A stretch of DNA of 64,000 bases from Ramlibacter pallidus (lineage in GTDB: Bacteria > Pseudomonadota > Gammaproteobacteria > Burkholderiales > Burkholderiaceae_C): positions 403,144 to 467,143 of the forward strand of contig NZ_JADDIV010000001.1 of the NCBI RefSeq assembly GCF_015070875.1, read 5' to 3'. The notes under the pieces were generated by a model that did not search any database, had not been told where the DNA came from, and saw nothing but the letters and a program-made list of their open reading frames with translations. Positions 1 to 14,445 of this stretch are shown here, in pieces (the first letter of the stretch is position 1; every line of letters starts with the position of its first letter). Both the position numbers and the translations under genes were made by a program.

Positions 1-357
1 GTCGTCAGCGCCCGCCTCGATCCCGATGTATTGCTCACCCAGGAGACCGCTCGTGAGGATCTTCAGCGAGCTGTCCTTGGGGAACTGGTAACGATTTTCC
101 ATCGCCAGCCCCACCCGGGCCTGGAAGGACTTGTCGTCGAACGTGATGGATTCCACACGCCCGACGACCACACCGGCGCTCTTGACCGCCGCGCCGGGCT
201 TCAGGCCGCCGATGTTGTCGAACTTCGCGGCCAGGGCATAGGTCGACTGGAAGCTCAGCGACAGCAGGTTGGCCGCCTGCAGCGCCAGGAACACCAGCGC
301 GGCCGCGCCGATGAGCACGAAGAGCCCGACCCAGACGTCGTTCTTGTTCCGTTCCAT
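1..357 (-). CDS. mlaD: MlaD, phospholipid-binding MCE protein of the Mla system (3' end outside window)
   Basis: Only the first 119 codons are present; the gene runs off the left edge. The protein begins MERNKNDVWVGLFVLIGAAA, a short cytoplasmic tail followed by one membrane anchor (about residues 8-28), then the start of an MCE/MlaD domain (LKPGAAVKSAGVVVGRVESI). In the Mla pathway the MlaD hexamer sits on the periplasmic face of the inner membrane on top of the MlaFE ABC complex and passes phospholipids between the membranes. It lies 45 bp downstream of mlaE on the same strand, the usual mlaFED order. The start is the first ATG before the membrane segment. Family identification is secure; the missing end prevents any comment on length. 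Confidence 0.9.
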   Translation of the reverse strand, partial: MERNKNDVWVGLFVLIGAAALVFLALQAANLLSLSFQSTYALAAKFDNIGGLKPGAAVKSAGVVVGRVESITFDDKSFQARVGLAMENRYQFPKDSSLKILTSGLLGEQYIGIEAGADD

Positions 358-402
358 TTCAGTACTCCAATCTTTCTTCCCAGTGCCGCCGCGGAGCCTG
401 CT

Positions 403-1185
403 CTAGATGCTGAACATCATCGCGGTCAGCACGAAATCGAGGGCGAGCACGGCCAGCGACGCGACGACGACCGTGCGGGTCGTCGCGCGCGACACGCCTT
501 CCGGCGTCGGCTTGGCCTCGTAGCCCTGCAGCACGGCGATGAACGTCACCGCGGTGCCGAACACCAGGCTCTTGATGACGCCGTTGCCGACGTCCTTGAA
601 CACGTCGACGCCCCCCTGCATCTGGCTCCAGAAGGCGCCGGGGTCCACGCCGATCAGCATGACCCCCACCAGGTAGCCGCCGAGGATGCCGACGGCGCTG
701 AACACCGCGGTGAGCAGCGGCATCACGATGACGCCGCCCCAGAAGCGCGGCGCCAGGATCCTTTGCACGGGGTCGACGGCCATCATCTCCATGGCGGAAA
801 GCTGCTCGCCGGCCTTCATGAGCCCGATCTCGGCGGTGAGCGACGTTCCGGCGCGACCGGCGAACAGCAGCGCGGTGACCACCGGCCCCAGTTCGCGCAC
901 GAGGCTGAGCGCCACCATCAGGCCCAGCGCCTCCGACGAACCATAACGCTGCAGGATGTAGTAGCCCTGCAGCGCCAGCACGAAGCCGACGAACAGGCCG
1001 GACACCCCGATGATCGCCAGTGAAAAGTTGCCGAGGAAATGGACCTGGTCACGCAGCAGCTTGCCGCGCGCGAACGTGGGTCCCACCAGGGACAGGAGGC
1101 GCAGCAGCAGGCGCGTGGCATGGCCGATGTCGACCAGCTTGCGGCGCGTGGCGAAGCCGACGTCGGCGGGGTTCCACCAGGTCAT
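403..1185 (-). CDS. mlaE: MlaE, permease subunit of the Mla phospholipid ABC transporter
   Basis: The 260-residue hydrophobic protein matches the MlaE/YrbE permease family in length and content. It has an amphipathic N-terminus, then about five membrane segments, with the family-typical stretches LVRELGPVVTALLFAGRAG and TAEIGLMKAGEQL in the middle. MlaE forms the membrane core that binds MlaF inside and MlaD outside. Its start codon overlaps the mlaF stop by 4 bp, indicating translational coupling, and mlaD follows 45 bp later. No anomalies were seen. The alternative, a toluene-tolerance Ttg2B label, is the same family. Confidence 0.93.
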   Translation of the reverse strand: MTWWNPADVGFATRRKLVDIGHATRLLLRLLSLVGPTFARGKLLRDQVHFLGNFSLAIIGVSGLFVGFVLALQGYYILQRYGSSEALGLMVALSLVRELGPVVTALLFAGRAGTSLTAEIGLMKAGEQLSAMEMMAVDPVQRILAPRFWGGVIVMPLLTAVFSAVGILGGYLVGVMLIGVDPGAFWSQMQGGVDVFKDVGNGVIKSLVFGTAVTFIAVLQGYEAKPTPEGVSRATTRTVVVASLAVLALDFVLTAMMFSI

Positions 1186-1997
1186 TTCAGGCCCTCGCTG
1201 AAGTCTTCGTTGACCGAGGGACCGGGATAGTGGAAGTGCACCGGGCCTTCCGGCTCCGCGTGCACGAACTGGTGCACCAGCGGGTCGACGGAGCCGCGTA
1301 CCTCCTGCGGTGTGCCCTGCGCGGCGATCTTGCCGTTCGCCAGGATGATGACGCGGTCGGCGATGCGGAAGGTCTCTTCCAGGTCGTGCGAGACGACGAT
1401 GCTGGTGATGCCGAGCGTGTCGTTCAGCCGCCGGATCAGTTGCGCGGCGGTGCCGAGCGAGATCGGGTCCAGTCCCGCGAACGGTTCGTCGTACATCACC
1501 AGGTCGGGGTCGAGCGCGATCGCCCGCGCGAGCGCGACGCGCCGGGCCATGCCGCCCGAAACCTGGCTGGGCATCAGGTCGCGCGCGCCGCGCAGCCCCA
1601 CGGCGTTGAGCTTCATCAGCACGATGTCGCGGATCAGGTTCTCCGGCAGCCCGGAGTGCTCGCGCAACGGGAAGGCCACGTTGTCGAACACCGAGAGGTC
1701 GGTGAACAGCGCGCCGAACTGGAACAGCATGCCCATGCGGCGGCGCACGCGGTACAGGCCGGCACTGTCCATGCCGCCGACGTCCTCGCCGTCGAACAGC
1801 ACCGCGCCGCCCTGCGGCCGGACCTGCCCGCCGACCAGCCGCAGGACGGTGGTCTTGCCCCCGCCCGACGCCCCCATGAGCGCAGTCACCTTGCCGCGGG
1901 GCACGGTGAAGCTGAGGTCATCGAGGATGCGGCGCTGGTCGTAGCCGAAGCTCACGTTGCGGCATTCGACCAGCGCGCTGGGGTCGGGTTCGGTCAT
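1182..1997 (-). CDS. mlaF: MlaF, ATPase subunit of the Mla phospholipid ABC transporter
   Basis: A 271-residue ABC ATPase. Walker A is GASGGGKT at residues 42-49, the signature is SGGMARR near 147-153, Walker B is LVMYDEP at 166-172, and the switch histidine is in VVSHDLEE (H204). The C-terminal extension after about residue 240 (PVHFHYPGPSVNEDF) is typical of MlaF rather than of importer ATPases. It powers phospholipid transport through MlaE at the cytoplasmic face. It is the first gene of the mlaFED set here. A -10-like TATCAT lies on the minus strand at 2044-2049, but no convincing -35 goes with it. Confidence 0.94.
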   Translation of the reverse strand: MTEPDPSALVECRNVSFGYDQRRILDDLSFTVPRGKVTALMGASGGGKTTVLRLVGGQVRPQGGAVLFDGEDVGGMDSAGLYRVRRRMGMLFQFGALFTDLSVFDNVAFPLREHSGLPENLIRDIVLMKLNAVGLRGARDLMPSQVSGGMARRVALARAIALDPDLVMYDEPFAGLDPISLGTAAQLIRRLNDTLGITSIVVSHDLEETFRIADRVIILANGKIAAQGTPQEVRGSVDPLVHQFVHAEPEGPVHFHYPGPSVNEDFSEGLK

Positions 1998-2106
1998 CCG
2001 GGGAGGATCGGCCGGGGAGCCGGCCGGGAGCTGAAAGCCACGGATGATAGGTGCTTTGACTCAGGCCGGCCTGAGCCCGGCCGTGCCGGCGGCCGCGCGT
2101 GTGGCT

Positions 2107-3573
<1,467 letters not shown>

Positions 3574-3639
3574 AGCTAGCTCTCGTTCTCGGTTGTTCCA
3601 TCCGGGGGCCACCGCGGAACCGGCTTTGCCGGGCCGCTG

Positions 3640-3684
3640 GTGGCGCCCCCTTGAGGGGGAGGCGCCGAAGGCGCTTCGGGGGTG
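3640..3684. repeat. Multi-hairpin intergenic repeat between gltB and gltD
   Basis: Two inverted repeats follow each other: CCCCC-TTGA-GGGGG at 3646-3659 and GCGCC-GAA-GGCGC at 3662-3674, ending in TTCGGGGG. A third, CCGGC-TTT-GCCGG, lies just before at 3620-3632. I recognise this combination as a common intergenic element of Comamonadaceae genomes, from memory rather than a search. No T-run follows on the gltB-gltD strand, so it is not a typical terminator. It could tune gltD relative to gltB by RNA processing or pausing. Confidence 0.7.
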
Positions 3685-3687
3685 GGC

Positions 3688-8418
<4,731 letters not shown>

Positions 8419-8451
8419 GGCGCGCACCTCTGGGCGTTCGGGGAAAACCCG

Positions 8452-8480
8452 AGGGTATCGCAGCGGCCTGCGCTCGCCAA
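8452..8480 (-). promoter_or_regulatory. Candidate gltB promoter
   Basis: On the minus strand TTGGCG (8475-8480) and TACCCT (8452-8457) are separated by exactly 17 bp, placing a start site near 8445 and a leader of about 27 nt before gltB. It lies between the transposase gene and gltB, so gltBD need not be read from the transposase. This rests on motif matching only. Confidence 0.4.
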
Positions 8481-8487
8481 GCAGAAT

Positions 8488-8508
8488 AATTGGGGTCAGA
8501 TTCCAATT
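8488..8508 (+). repeat. REP-like terminal repeat, left copy
   Basis: AATTGGGGTCAGATTCCAAT plus one further T forms a 21-bp unit that recurs inverted at 9254-9274 with a single mismatch. Together they bracket the tyrosine transposase gene, as REP sequences do around RAYT genes. The unit is itself partly palindromic at its ends (AATTGG/CCAATT). Confidence 0.75.
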
Positions 8509-8527
8509 CAGGCCGCCACACTTCGTG

Positions 8528-9241
8528 TCACTCCTTAATCGGGGACAGATCAACCGCCCTCACGCGCGGCCGTCCCGGCTGGGCGCGGCTCACCCGCCGA
8601 TCCGTTCGCCGCTGGAGATCAGCCACGTAGTCCGTCTCGCCCAGAGCCCAGCCTCGCAAGGCGGAGTCGGTGAGTGCGCGCTTCTGTTCATCGGACACCC
8701 CGGCGCGCACCAGGTCTCCGTAGGCCTGGTCGCGCGCGAACGGCGTGTTGCCCAGCTCCCAATAGAGCGGGTGCGGCGTGATGAGGCGATCGGAACGGCG
8801 GCCGATGTAGTGGGCATGGCTGGACCAAGGGTAGTCGGCAGGGTCCGCCACCATCCCGGCGCGCACCGGGTTCAGGTCCATGTAGACCATGCATGCCAAC
8901 AGGTAGCGCTCCGCCTGGATCAGATTGGACTTGTAGCGGCCTTCCCAGAGCGTGCCCGTCCGCGCCTGGCGCAGGTTGAAGTTGCGGACATAGCGGCGGC
9001 CGACCGCCTGCATCATCTGCGGGATGCCCTCCGCGGTCTCCGGCGTGGCGAGCAGGTGGAAGTGGTTGCTCATCAGCACGTAGGCATGGACGGCGACCTG
9101 CTGCTTGCGGGCGTGCTCGTCGATGAGGGACAGCAGCAGCTCATAGTCCGCCGGGCTGCCGAAGATCGCCTGCCGGTTGTTGCCCCGCTGGATGATGTGG
9201 TGCGGGTAGCCGGGAACCGTCAAGCGCGGGAGGCGTGCCAT
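8528..9241 (-). CDS. REP-associated tyrosine transposase (RAYT, Y1/IS200-like HUH family)
   Basis: The 237-residue protein has the HUH metal-binding motif SNHFHLL with H60 and H62, the family motif [11 protein letters not shown] (about 96-105), and the helix with the candidate catalytic tyrosine in [20 protein letters not shown] (112-131). RAYTs are single-copy domesticated relatives of IS200/IS605 transposases that nick and join REP hairpins. Here the gene is bracketed by inverted 21-bp repeats at 8488-8508 and 9254-9274, and a third, diverged copy overlaps its 3' end. The reading frame is intact. The start is the only ATG before the conserved [19 protein letters not shown] opening. No accessory transposition genes are present. 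Confidence 0.9.
   Translation of the reverse strand: MARLPRLTVPGYPHHIIQRGNNRQAIFGSPADYELLLSLIDEHARKQQVAVHAYVLMSNHFHLLATPETAEGIPQMMQAVGRRYVRNFNLRQARTGTLWEGRYKSNLIQAERYLLACMVYMDLNPVRAGMVADPADYPWSSHAHYIGRRSDRLITPHPLYWELGNTPFARDQAYGDLVRAGVSDEQKRALTDSALRGWALGETDYVADLQRRTDRRVSRAQPGRPRVRAVDLSPIKE
8537..8551 (+). repeat. Third, diverged REP-like copy overlapping the RAYT 3' end
   Basis: AATCGGGGACAGATC matches the core of the flanking repeats (AATCGGGGTCAGATT) with two differences. It sits inside the last codons of the transposase gene ([12 protein letters not shown]), so the C-terminus is partly encoded by repeat sequence. Confidence 0.5.
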
Positions 9242-9253
9242 GCGCGCGATGTT

Positions 9254-9274
9254 AATTGGAATCTGACCCCGATT
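9254..9274 (-). repeat. REP-like terminal repeat, right copy
   Basis: This is the inverted partner of 8488-8508, differing at one of 21 positions. It starts 12 bp upstream of the RAYT start codon, so it lies in the leader or promoter of the transposase gene. Confidence 0.75.
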
Positions 9275-9356
9275 CCGACGGCGCGACGCGGCCGGCGACT
9301 ACACGCCCCGCTCTGCCTCGGCCGCAAGAATGCGGACCCCAGAAGGAGAAGGTCCC

Positions 9357-9545
9357 ATGTCGTTCGCGCTCTACATGCTCGGCTTCATCATCGTCATCGC
9401 AGGTCTGGCCTGGGGTGCGATGGTCGCCGGTGTGCCGCAGGTCTACATCCTGATCGGCGCCGTGATCCTGTTCGGCATCGGCATCCTGTCCGCCGTCAAG
9501 CGGACGCGTCCGAAGGATCCGCCGTCCGCGCCTCCGGCGCAGTAG
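9357..9545 (+). CDS. Small two-helix membrane protein of unknown function
   Basis: A 62-residue protein starting MSFALYMLGFIIVIAGLAWG, with two predicted membrane helices (about residues 4-20 and 28-46) joined by the short turn VAGVPQVY, and a polar tail rich in proline and lysine. The start is fixed by a strong ribosome site, AGAAGGAG, seven bases before the ATG. The last 50 bp overlap the 3' end of the convergent methyltransferase gene. I do not recognise a function. Similar tiny membrane proteins are common in this order. Confidence 0.75.
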   Translation: MSFALYMLGFIIVIAGLAWGAMVAGVPQVYILIGAVILFGIGILSAVKRTRPKDPPSAPPAQ

Positions 9546-10398
9546 GCGCAGCGGGCAGGCCGGGGTAGCGGCGCGCCTCGAGCGCAGCGATGCCGAACTC
9601 CGCGAGGATCGCGCGCAAGCGCTCCGCCGCCGCGCGCTTGCGCTGGCCCGTCCAGCGCGCCAGGATCAGCTCGTTCTTGAGCGAGTGCTCCCAGCCGACC
9701 AGTTCGGTGACCGTCACCTGGTAGCCCATGGCCTCCAGGTAGAGGCAACGCAGCACGTTCGTGACCTGGCTGCCGATCTCGCGGGTGTGCAGGGGGTGCC
9801 GCCACAGCTCCGACAGCGGCGTGCGCGCCAGCGCAATCGCCTTCTGCTCCCGCAGCGCGCTGGCCACCTCGGCCTGGCAACAGGGCACCAGCACCATGAA
9901 TCTCGCCTGCTTGCGCAGACCGAAGGCGATGGCATCGTCCGTGGCCGTGTCGCAGGCGTGCAGCGCCGTCACCACGTCGACCTGCGCAGGCAGTTGCTGC
10001 GCGTCGGCGGCTTCCGCCGCGCTCAGGTGCAGGAAGCTCATGCGATCGAACCCGAGCCGCGCCGCGAGCGCGCGCGACTCCTCCACCAGTTCGGCCCGCG
10101 TCTCGATGCCGTAGATGTGGCCATCGCCGCGCGGCCTGAAGAACAGGTCGTAGAGGATGAAGCCCAGGTAGGACTTGCCCGCGCCGTGGTCCGCCAACGT
10201 CGGGTGGCCCGCCTGTTCCGGGAGCTCCAGCAGCAGCTTCTCGATGAACTGGTACAGGTGGTACACCTGCTTCAGCTTGCGCCGCGAGTCCTGGTTCAGG
10301 CGGCCCTCGCGCGTGAGGATGTGCAGTTCCTGCAGCAGTTCGACGGACTGGCCCGGCCGCAGCCCGAGGTCCTCCGTCCCCTTCTCCCGGCCCTTCAT
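9496..10398 (-). CDS. SAM-dependent methyltransferase (methyltransferase domain 32, METTL25-like)
   Basis: A 300-residue protein. After a helical N-terminus (KLKQVYHLYQFIEKLLLELP) comes a SAM-binding motif I, LADHGAGKSYLGFILYD (about 69-85), then IYGIETRAELVEESR (motif II region), LHACDTATDDAIAFGL and VLVPCCQAEV. This pattern is that of the family related to eukaryotic METTL25/RRNAD1; the bacterial substrate is not known to me. It overlaps the upstream DUF1415 gene by 4 bp (ATGA), so the two are probably co-translated. Its 3' end overlaps the convergent small membrane gene by 50 bp, which is unusual but both frames look real. Confidence 0.85.
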   Translation of the reverse strand: MKGREKGTEDLGLRPGQSVELLQELHILTREGRLNQDSRRKLKQVYHLYQFIEKLLLELPEQAGHPTLADHGAGKSYLGFILYDLFFRPRGDGHIYGIETRAELVEESRALAARLGFDRMSFLHLSAAEAADAQQLPAQVDVVTALHACDTATDDAIAFGLRKQARFMVLVPCCQAEVASALREQKAIALARTPLSELWRHPLHTREIGSQVTNVLRCLYLEAMGYQVTVTELVGWEHSLKNELILARWTGQRKRAAAERLRAILAEFGIAALEARRYPGLPAAPTAPEARTADPSDASA

Positions 10399-10946
10399 GC
10401 GCGGGCTCCCACGTCGAGCGCGTGCCAGCCTTCGGGGCCCAGCCGGCGCAGCGTCTCCATGTTCGCTTCGTAGATGGCGGCAGCGTCCGGGAAGGCCGCC
10501 ACCGCGCGGTCGATGCTGGCCTCGCGCAGGAGGTGCAGCGTCGGGTACGGTGCGCGATTGGTGAAGTTGGTGATGTCGTCTTCCGCGGTGCCGGCGAACA
10601 CGAAGCGCGGATGGAAACTCGCGACCTGCACCACGCCTTCGTGGCCGCGCTTGCGCACCAGGCGCTCGGCGCGCCCGGCGAGGTCGAGGAACGCCAGGAA
10701 ATCGTCCATGCCGTGCGGGATGACCAGCAGCGTGGTGTCACGCTCGGCCGGCGGCCGCGCCAGCAGGTCCTGCAGCTCGCGTTCGAAATCCTCGAGGACC
10801 GCGGGCGCTTCCCCGGCGCCGGTCACGGCGAAATGCACCTGGCCCTTGGCGAGCACCGCCTTCGCAAAGGGGCACAGGTTCAGCCCGACCACCGCGCGCT
10901 CGAGCCAGCGGCGCGTGTCGGCCACCGCGCGTTCAGGATCGGCCAT
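10395..10946 (-). CDS. DUF1415 family protein
   Basis: A 183-residue cytosolic protein with the DUF1415 hallmarks: TRRWLERAVVGLNLCPFA near the N-terminus (LCPFA at 24-28), TTLLVIPHGMDDF, then VQVASFHPRFVFAG and NRAPYPTLHLLRE. The family has no assigned function. The gene is translationally coupled to the methyltransferase through a 4-bp overlap and starts 9 bp after the stop of an MFS gene on the same strand, so all three may form one unit. Confidence 0.88.
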   Translation of the reverse strand: MADPERAVADTRRWLERAVVGLNLCPFAKAVLAKGQVHFAVTGAGEAPAVLEDFERELQDLLARPPAERDTTLLVIPHGMDDFLAFLDLAGRAERLVRKRGHEGVVQVASFHPRFVFAGTAEDDITNFTNRAPYPTLHLLREASIDRAVAAFPDAAAIYEANMETLRRLGPEGWHALDVGARA

Positions 10947-10955
10947 GGACGGATT

Positions 10956-12185
10956 TTACGAGGCGCGTCCCGCCGGCGCCGCCGCGCGCTGCGGGTGACC
11001 CGCGAGGAAGCGGGAGATCCCCCACGCGATCGCCATGCCGGCCAGGGCGCAGGCCCCGGTCACCCACCAGGTCACGTGCCAGCCGCCCGCGCGCGCGGCG
11101 GCCCACGCGGCGACGGGCGGGCCGGCGAACTGCCCGATCGACGACCATTGCTGCATCCAGCCGACCGTGGTGGAGACGGTGCCGTCGTCCGGCGCCACGC
11201 GCACGGCCAGGGAAAAGAGCGTGCCGGGAATGAGTCCGCCCACGCTGGAGAAGACCAGCACGCCGGCATAGCGCAACAGGGCCTGCGCGGTTCCCGCTTC
11301 GCCCCAGGGGGCGAACGCCACCACCGCGCCGGTGGCCATGGCGACGTAGCCGACCTGCAGCAGTACGGGCGCCGGCACCCCGCGCTGCAGCAGCCGCCCC
11401 GAGGCGATGTTGCCGGCCATGTTCACGGCCGCGGCGAGCGCGGTGGCCGGTGCCGCGTAGCCGGTCGCCAGTCCCGCCTGCGCATAGATCGTGGGGAGGA
11501 AGCCGATCACCGCGAGCCATTGCGCGGAATACACGGCGAACGCGAGCGATGCCAGCCAGGGACCGCGCGAGCGCACGGTCCGCAGGATGCGGACGCCCGC
11601 CCCGCCCGCGCCGGAGGCCGCCGCATTCCGCAGGTCCGCCGCCGCGGGCACCGCCGCCCACAGCACGATGGCCATGGCGAAGGAGAGGCCCCCGAGCAGC
11701 CACCACCAGGCGGGCCAGCCGAACGCCACGATGAACGCGGGGCCGGCCAGCAATGCGCCCGCCGTGCCGAACGGCATGTACGCACCCCACAGGCCCAGCA
11801 TGGAACTCAGGCCCGCCGGTTCCACGAGCCGGCGAATGAGGCCGGGCGCAGGCAAGGAAGCCAGCAGGAATCCGGCCCCCTCCAGCGCGCGCAGGGCGAG
11901 CAACGCCTGCGGCGTGGTGGCGAAGGCGCCGAGCACGCTGGCGAGAGACAGCACCAGCAGCCCGGCGATCATCGTGCGGCGGGGACCGAGCGTATCGGCG
12001 GCCGCTCCCATCGCCAGCCCCAGCGTCATGCCCGCGAGCTGCACCAGCGAGAGCAGGAAACCCGCCTGCACCAGGGTCACGCCGAGGCTGTCGCCCAGCA
12101 CCGGCAAGGCGGGCGGCAGCTTGCCGATGTGGAGGGCGGCGCTGATGCCGGCCAGCACGACGACAAGTGCGGCGCGCTGCGTCAC
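10956..12185 (-). CDS. MFS transporter (CynX/NimT-like)
   Basis: A 409-residue protein with about twelve hydrophobic segments and the signature loop between helices 2 and 3 (MGAAADTLGPRRTMIAG). A second-half equivalent is weak, as is usual in the CynX/NimT group. The start is a GTG whose GTGA overlaps the stop of dgt by 3 bases, so it is probably translated from the dgt message. Substrate unknown. Its placement beside dgt gives no metabolic clue. Confidence 0.82.
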   Translation of the reverse strand: MTQRAALVVVLAGISAALHIGKLPPALPVLGDSLGVTLVQAGFLLSLVQLAGMTLGLAMGAAADTLGPRRTMIAGLLVLSLASVLGAFATTPQALLALRALEGAGFLLASLPAPGLIRRLVEPAGLSSMLGLWGAYMPFGTAGALLAGPAFIVAFGWPAWWWLLGGLSFAMAIVLWAAVPAAADLRNAAASGAGGAGVRILRTVRSRGPWLASLAFAVYSAQWLAVIGFLPTIYAQAGLATGYAAPATALAAAVNMAGNIASGRLLQRGVPAPVLLQVGYVAMATGAVVAFAPWGEAGTAQALLRYAGVLVFSSVGGLIPGTLFSLAVRVAPDDGTVSTTVGWMQQWSSIGQFAGPPVAAWAAARAGGWHVTWWVTGACALAGMAIAWGISRFLAGHPQRAAAPAGRAS

Positions 12186-13321
12186 TGCGTCGTGGCCAGC
12201 AGCCGCCGGCCGGTCAGGCGTTCATGCTCGCGCAGCGCGTAGCGGTCCGTCATGCCGGCGATGTAGTCGGCCACCGCGCGCGGCGTGTCGCTGCGTGCAG
12301 CGAACCCGGCCTGCATCTCCGAGGGCTGCGCGAGATAGCGCTCGAACAGCTCGCGCACCACTTCCTGCGCCTGTCCCGTCGTCTCGGTCACGCGCGGGTG
12401 CCGGTACAGGTCGCGGAAGAGGAAGCTCTTGAGCTGCGCCGACGCGTTGCGGGTTTCGGGGCTGAAGCAAACGATCGGCGGCAGGGCGCGCACGGCGTCG
12501 GCGCTCGCGGGTTGTGCGCGGCGCAAGGCGCTGCCGGAGGCGGCGATCACGTCGTACACCAGCGCGCTCAGCATGCGGCGGATCGCCTCGTACAGCAGGC
12601 GCCGCCCCTGCAGGTGCGGGTGGTCACGCCGCGCCTGCTCGCAATGGCGCCCGAACAGCGGCACCTCGGCGACCTGCTCCAGCGTGATCAGGCCGGACCG
12701 CACGCCGTCGTCGATGTCGTGCGCGTTGTAGGCGATCTCGTCGGCCAGGTTGCACAGCTGCGCCTCCAGCGAGGGCTGCGTGCGGTCGATGAAGCGGCGG
12801 CCGACGCCGCCGGGTTCGTCGCGCTCGAGCCGCTCCGCGTTCGCGCAGGAGCAGTGCTTGAGGATGCCTTCGCGGGTCTCGAAGCACAGGTTGAGGCCGT
12901 CGAACTCCGGATAGCGTTCCTCGAGCGCGTCGACCACGCGCAGGCTCTGCAGGTTGTGCTCGAAGCCGCCGTGGCCGGCCATGCAGGCGTTCAGGGCGTC
13001 CTGGCCGGCGTGGCCGAAGGGCGTGTGCCCGAGGTCGTGCGCAAGCGCGATCGCCTCCACCAGGTCCTCGTTCAGCCCCAGCGGCCGCGCGATCGAGCGC
13101 GCCAGCTGCGCGACCTCGATGGAATGCGTCAGGCGCGTGCGGAACAGGTCACCCTCGTGGTTCAGGAACACCTGCGTCTTGTAGACGAGGCGCCGGAACG
13201 CGGTGGAATGCACGATGCGGTCGCGATCGCGCTGGAAGTCGGTGCGCGTCGGCGGCAGCGGCTCGGGGTGCCGGCGGCCGCGCGAAGCCGCCGGGTCGCA
13301 GGCGAAGGGCGCAAGGGACAT
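12182..13321 (-). CDS. dgt: Deoxyguanosinetriphosphate triphosphohydrolase-like protein
   Basis: A 379-residue HD-domain protein. The metal ligands appear as RTRLTHSIEVAQ (H66) and IALAHDLGHTPFGHAGQ (H95, D96), with a further acidic site in NLADEIAYNAHDIDDGV. The length and the motif QRDRDRIVHSTAFRRLVYKTQVF mark it as the short dGTPase type 2 family, which hydrolyses dNTPs to the nucleoside and triphosphate and affects dNTP balance. It starts 11 bp after aroB on the same strand, the usual order in Burkholderiales, and its stop overlaps the start of the MFS gene. Confidence 0.92.
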   Translation of the reverse strand: MSLAPFACDPAASRGRRHPEPLPPTRTDFQRDRDRIVHSTAFRRLVYKTQVFLNHEGDLFRTRLTHSIEVAQLARSIARPLGLNEDLVEAIALAHDLGHTPFGHAGQDALNACMAGHGGFEHNLQSLRVVDALEERYPEFDGLNLCFETREGILKHCSCANAERLERDEPGGVGRRFIDRTQPSLEAQLCNLADEIAYNAHDIDDGVRSGLITLEQVAEVPLFGRHCEQARRDHPHLQGRRLLYEAIRRMLSALVYDVIAASGSALRRAQPASADAVRALPPIVCFSPETRNASAQLKSFLFRDLYRHPRVTETTGQAQEVVRELFERYLAQPSEMQAGFAARSDTPRAVADYIAGMTDRYALREHERLTGRRLLATTQ

Positions 13322-13332
13322 GGCGGCGCGGC

Positions 13333-14436
13333 TCAGCGCGTGCAGTCGGCGAGCACCTGCCGCACCAGGTCGTCCGGCGCTCCGCGCACGCCGGCGCGGC
13401 CCGGCGACTCGATCACCACGAAGCGGATCTCGCCCGCCTCCGACTTCTTGTCCACGCGCATCAGTTCGAGGTAGCGGTCGGCGCCGAGGTCCGGACCACG
13501 GGTGGGCAGGCCCGCCTTCGCGACGAGCCGCGTCACGCGGTCCGCGAAGGCCGCGTCGACCAGGCCGAGCCGGCGCGAGAGCTGCAGCGCCATCACCATG
13601 CCGCAGCCCACGGCCTCGCCGTGGAGCCACTCGCCGAAGCCGAGGCCCGCCTCGATGGCATGGCCGAAGGTGTGGCCGAAATTGAGGATGGCGCGCAGGC
13701 CTGCCTCGCGTTCGTCCTGGCCGACGACGTACGCCTTGATCTCGCAGCTGCGGCGCACCGCGTGCGCCAGCGCCGCGGCATCGCGGCGCAGCAGCGCGTC
13801 GATGTTGGCTTCGATCCACCCGAGGAACGCCATGTCGGCGATCGGCCCGTACTTGATCACTTCGGCCAGGCCCGCGGCGAGTTCGCGCTCCGGCAGCGTC
13901 GCCAGGGTGTCGAGGTCGCACACCACCCGCGCCGGCTGGTAGAAGGCGCCGATCATGTTCTTGCCGAGGGGATGGTTGATCGCCGTCTTGCCGCCCACCG
14001 ACGAGTCGACCTGCGCCAGCAGCGTGGTCGGCACCTGCACGAAGGGGATGCCGCGCATGTAGCTGGCGGCGGCAAAACCGGCCATGTCGCCGACGACCCC
14101 GCCGCCCAGCGCGAACACCACGGTCTTGCGGTCGCAGCCGTGCGAGAGCAGCGCGTCGAACACCTGGTTCAGCGTCTGCCAGTCCTTGTGCGCTTCGCCG
14201 TCGGGCAGCACCGCTTCGTGCACCTGCCGGTAATGCGGGACCAGCGCGGCGCGAAGCTGCGCGGCGTACAGCGGGCCTACCGTGGTGTTGGTGACGATGA
14301 GGGCGGCCGCCGCGCGGGGCAGGCCTTCCCATGCCGCCGGTTGCGACAGCAGGCCGGTACCGATGGCGATGTCGTAGCTGCGGTCGCCCAGCGCGATGCG
14401 CACCTGCTGGGAGGTTCCGGGGTTCGGGGCTGGCAT
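13333..14436 (-). CDS. aroB: 3-dehydroquinate synthase
   Basis: A 367-residue enzyme of the shikimate pathway that converts DAHP to 3-dehydroquinate using NAD+ and a divalent metal. The nucleotide loop [19 protein letters not shown] is at about 111-129, followed by [20 protein letters not shown] (135-154) and the metal histidines in [11 protein letters not shown]. The start [11 protein letters not shown] is the first ATG after aroK, nine bases downstream of its stop. It is co-directional with aroK and the pil genes. Confidence 0.96.
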   Translation of the reverse strand: MPAPNPGTSQQVRIALGDRSYDIAIGTGLLSQPAAWEGLPRAAAALIVTNTTVGPLYAAQLRAALVPHYRQVHEAVLPDGEAHKDWQTLNQVFDALLSHGCDRKTVVFALGGGVVGDMAGFAAASYMRGIPFVQVPTTLLAQVDSSVGGKTAINHPLGKNMIGAFYQPARVVCDLDTLATLPERELAAGLAEVIKYGPIADMAFLGWIEANIDALLRRDAAALAHAVRRSCEIKAYVVGQDEREAGLRAILNFGHTFGHAIEAGLGFGEWLHGEAVGCGMVMALQLSRRLGLVDAAFADRVTRLVAKAGLPTRGPDLGADRYLELMRVDKKSEAGEIRFVVIESPGRAGVRGAPDDLVRQVLADCTR

Positions 14437-14445
14437 GCGCCGAGT

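Noticed and set aside
2061..2074. Palindrome TCAGGCCGGCCTGA between gltD and mlaF
   Set aside because: It is a perfect 14-bp palindrome but has no T-run and no second copy nearby; in DNA this GC-rich it could be chance.
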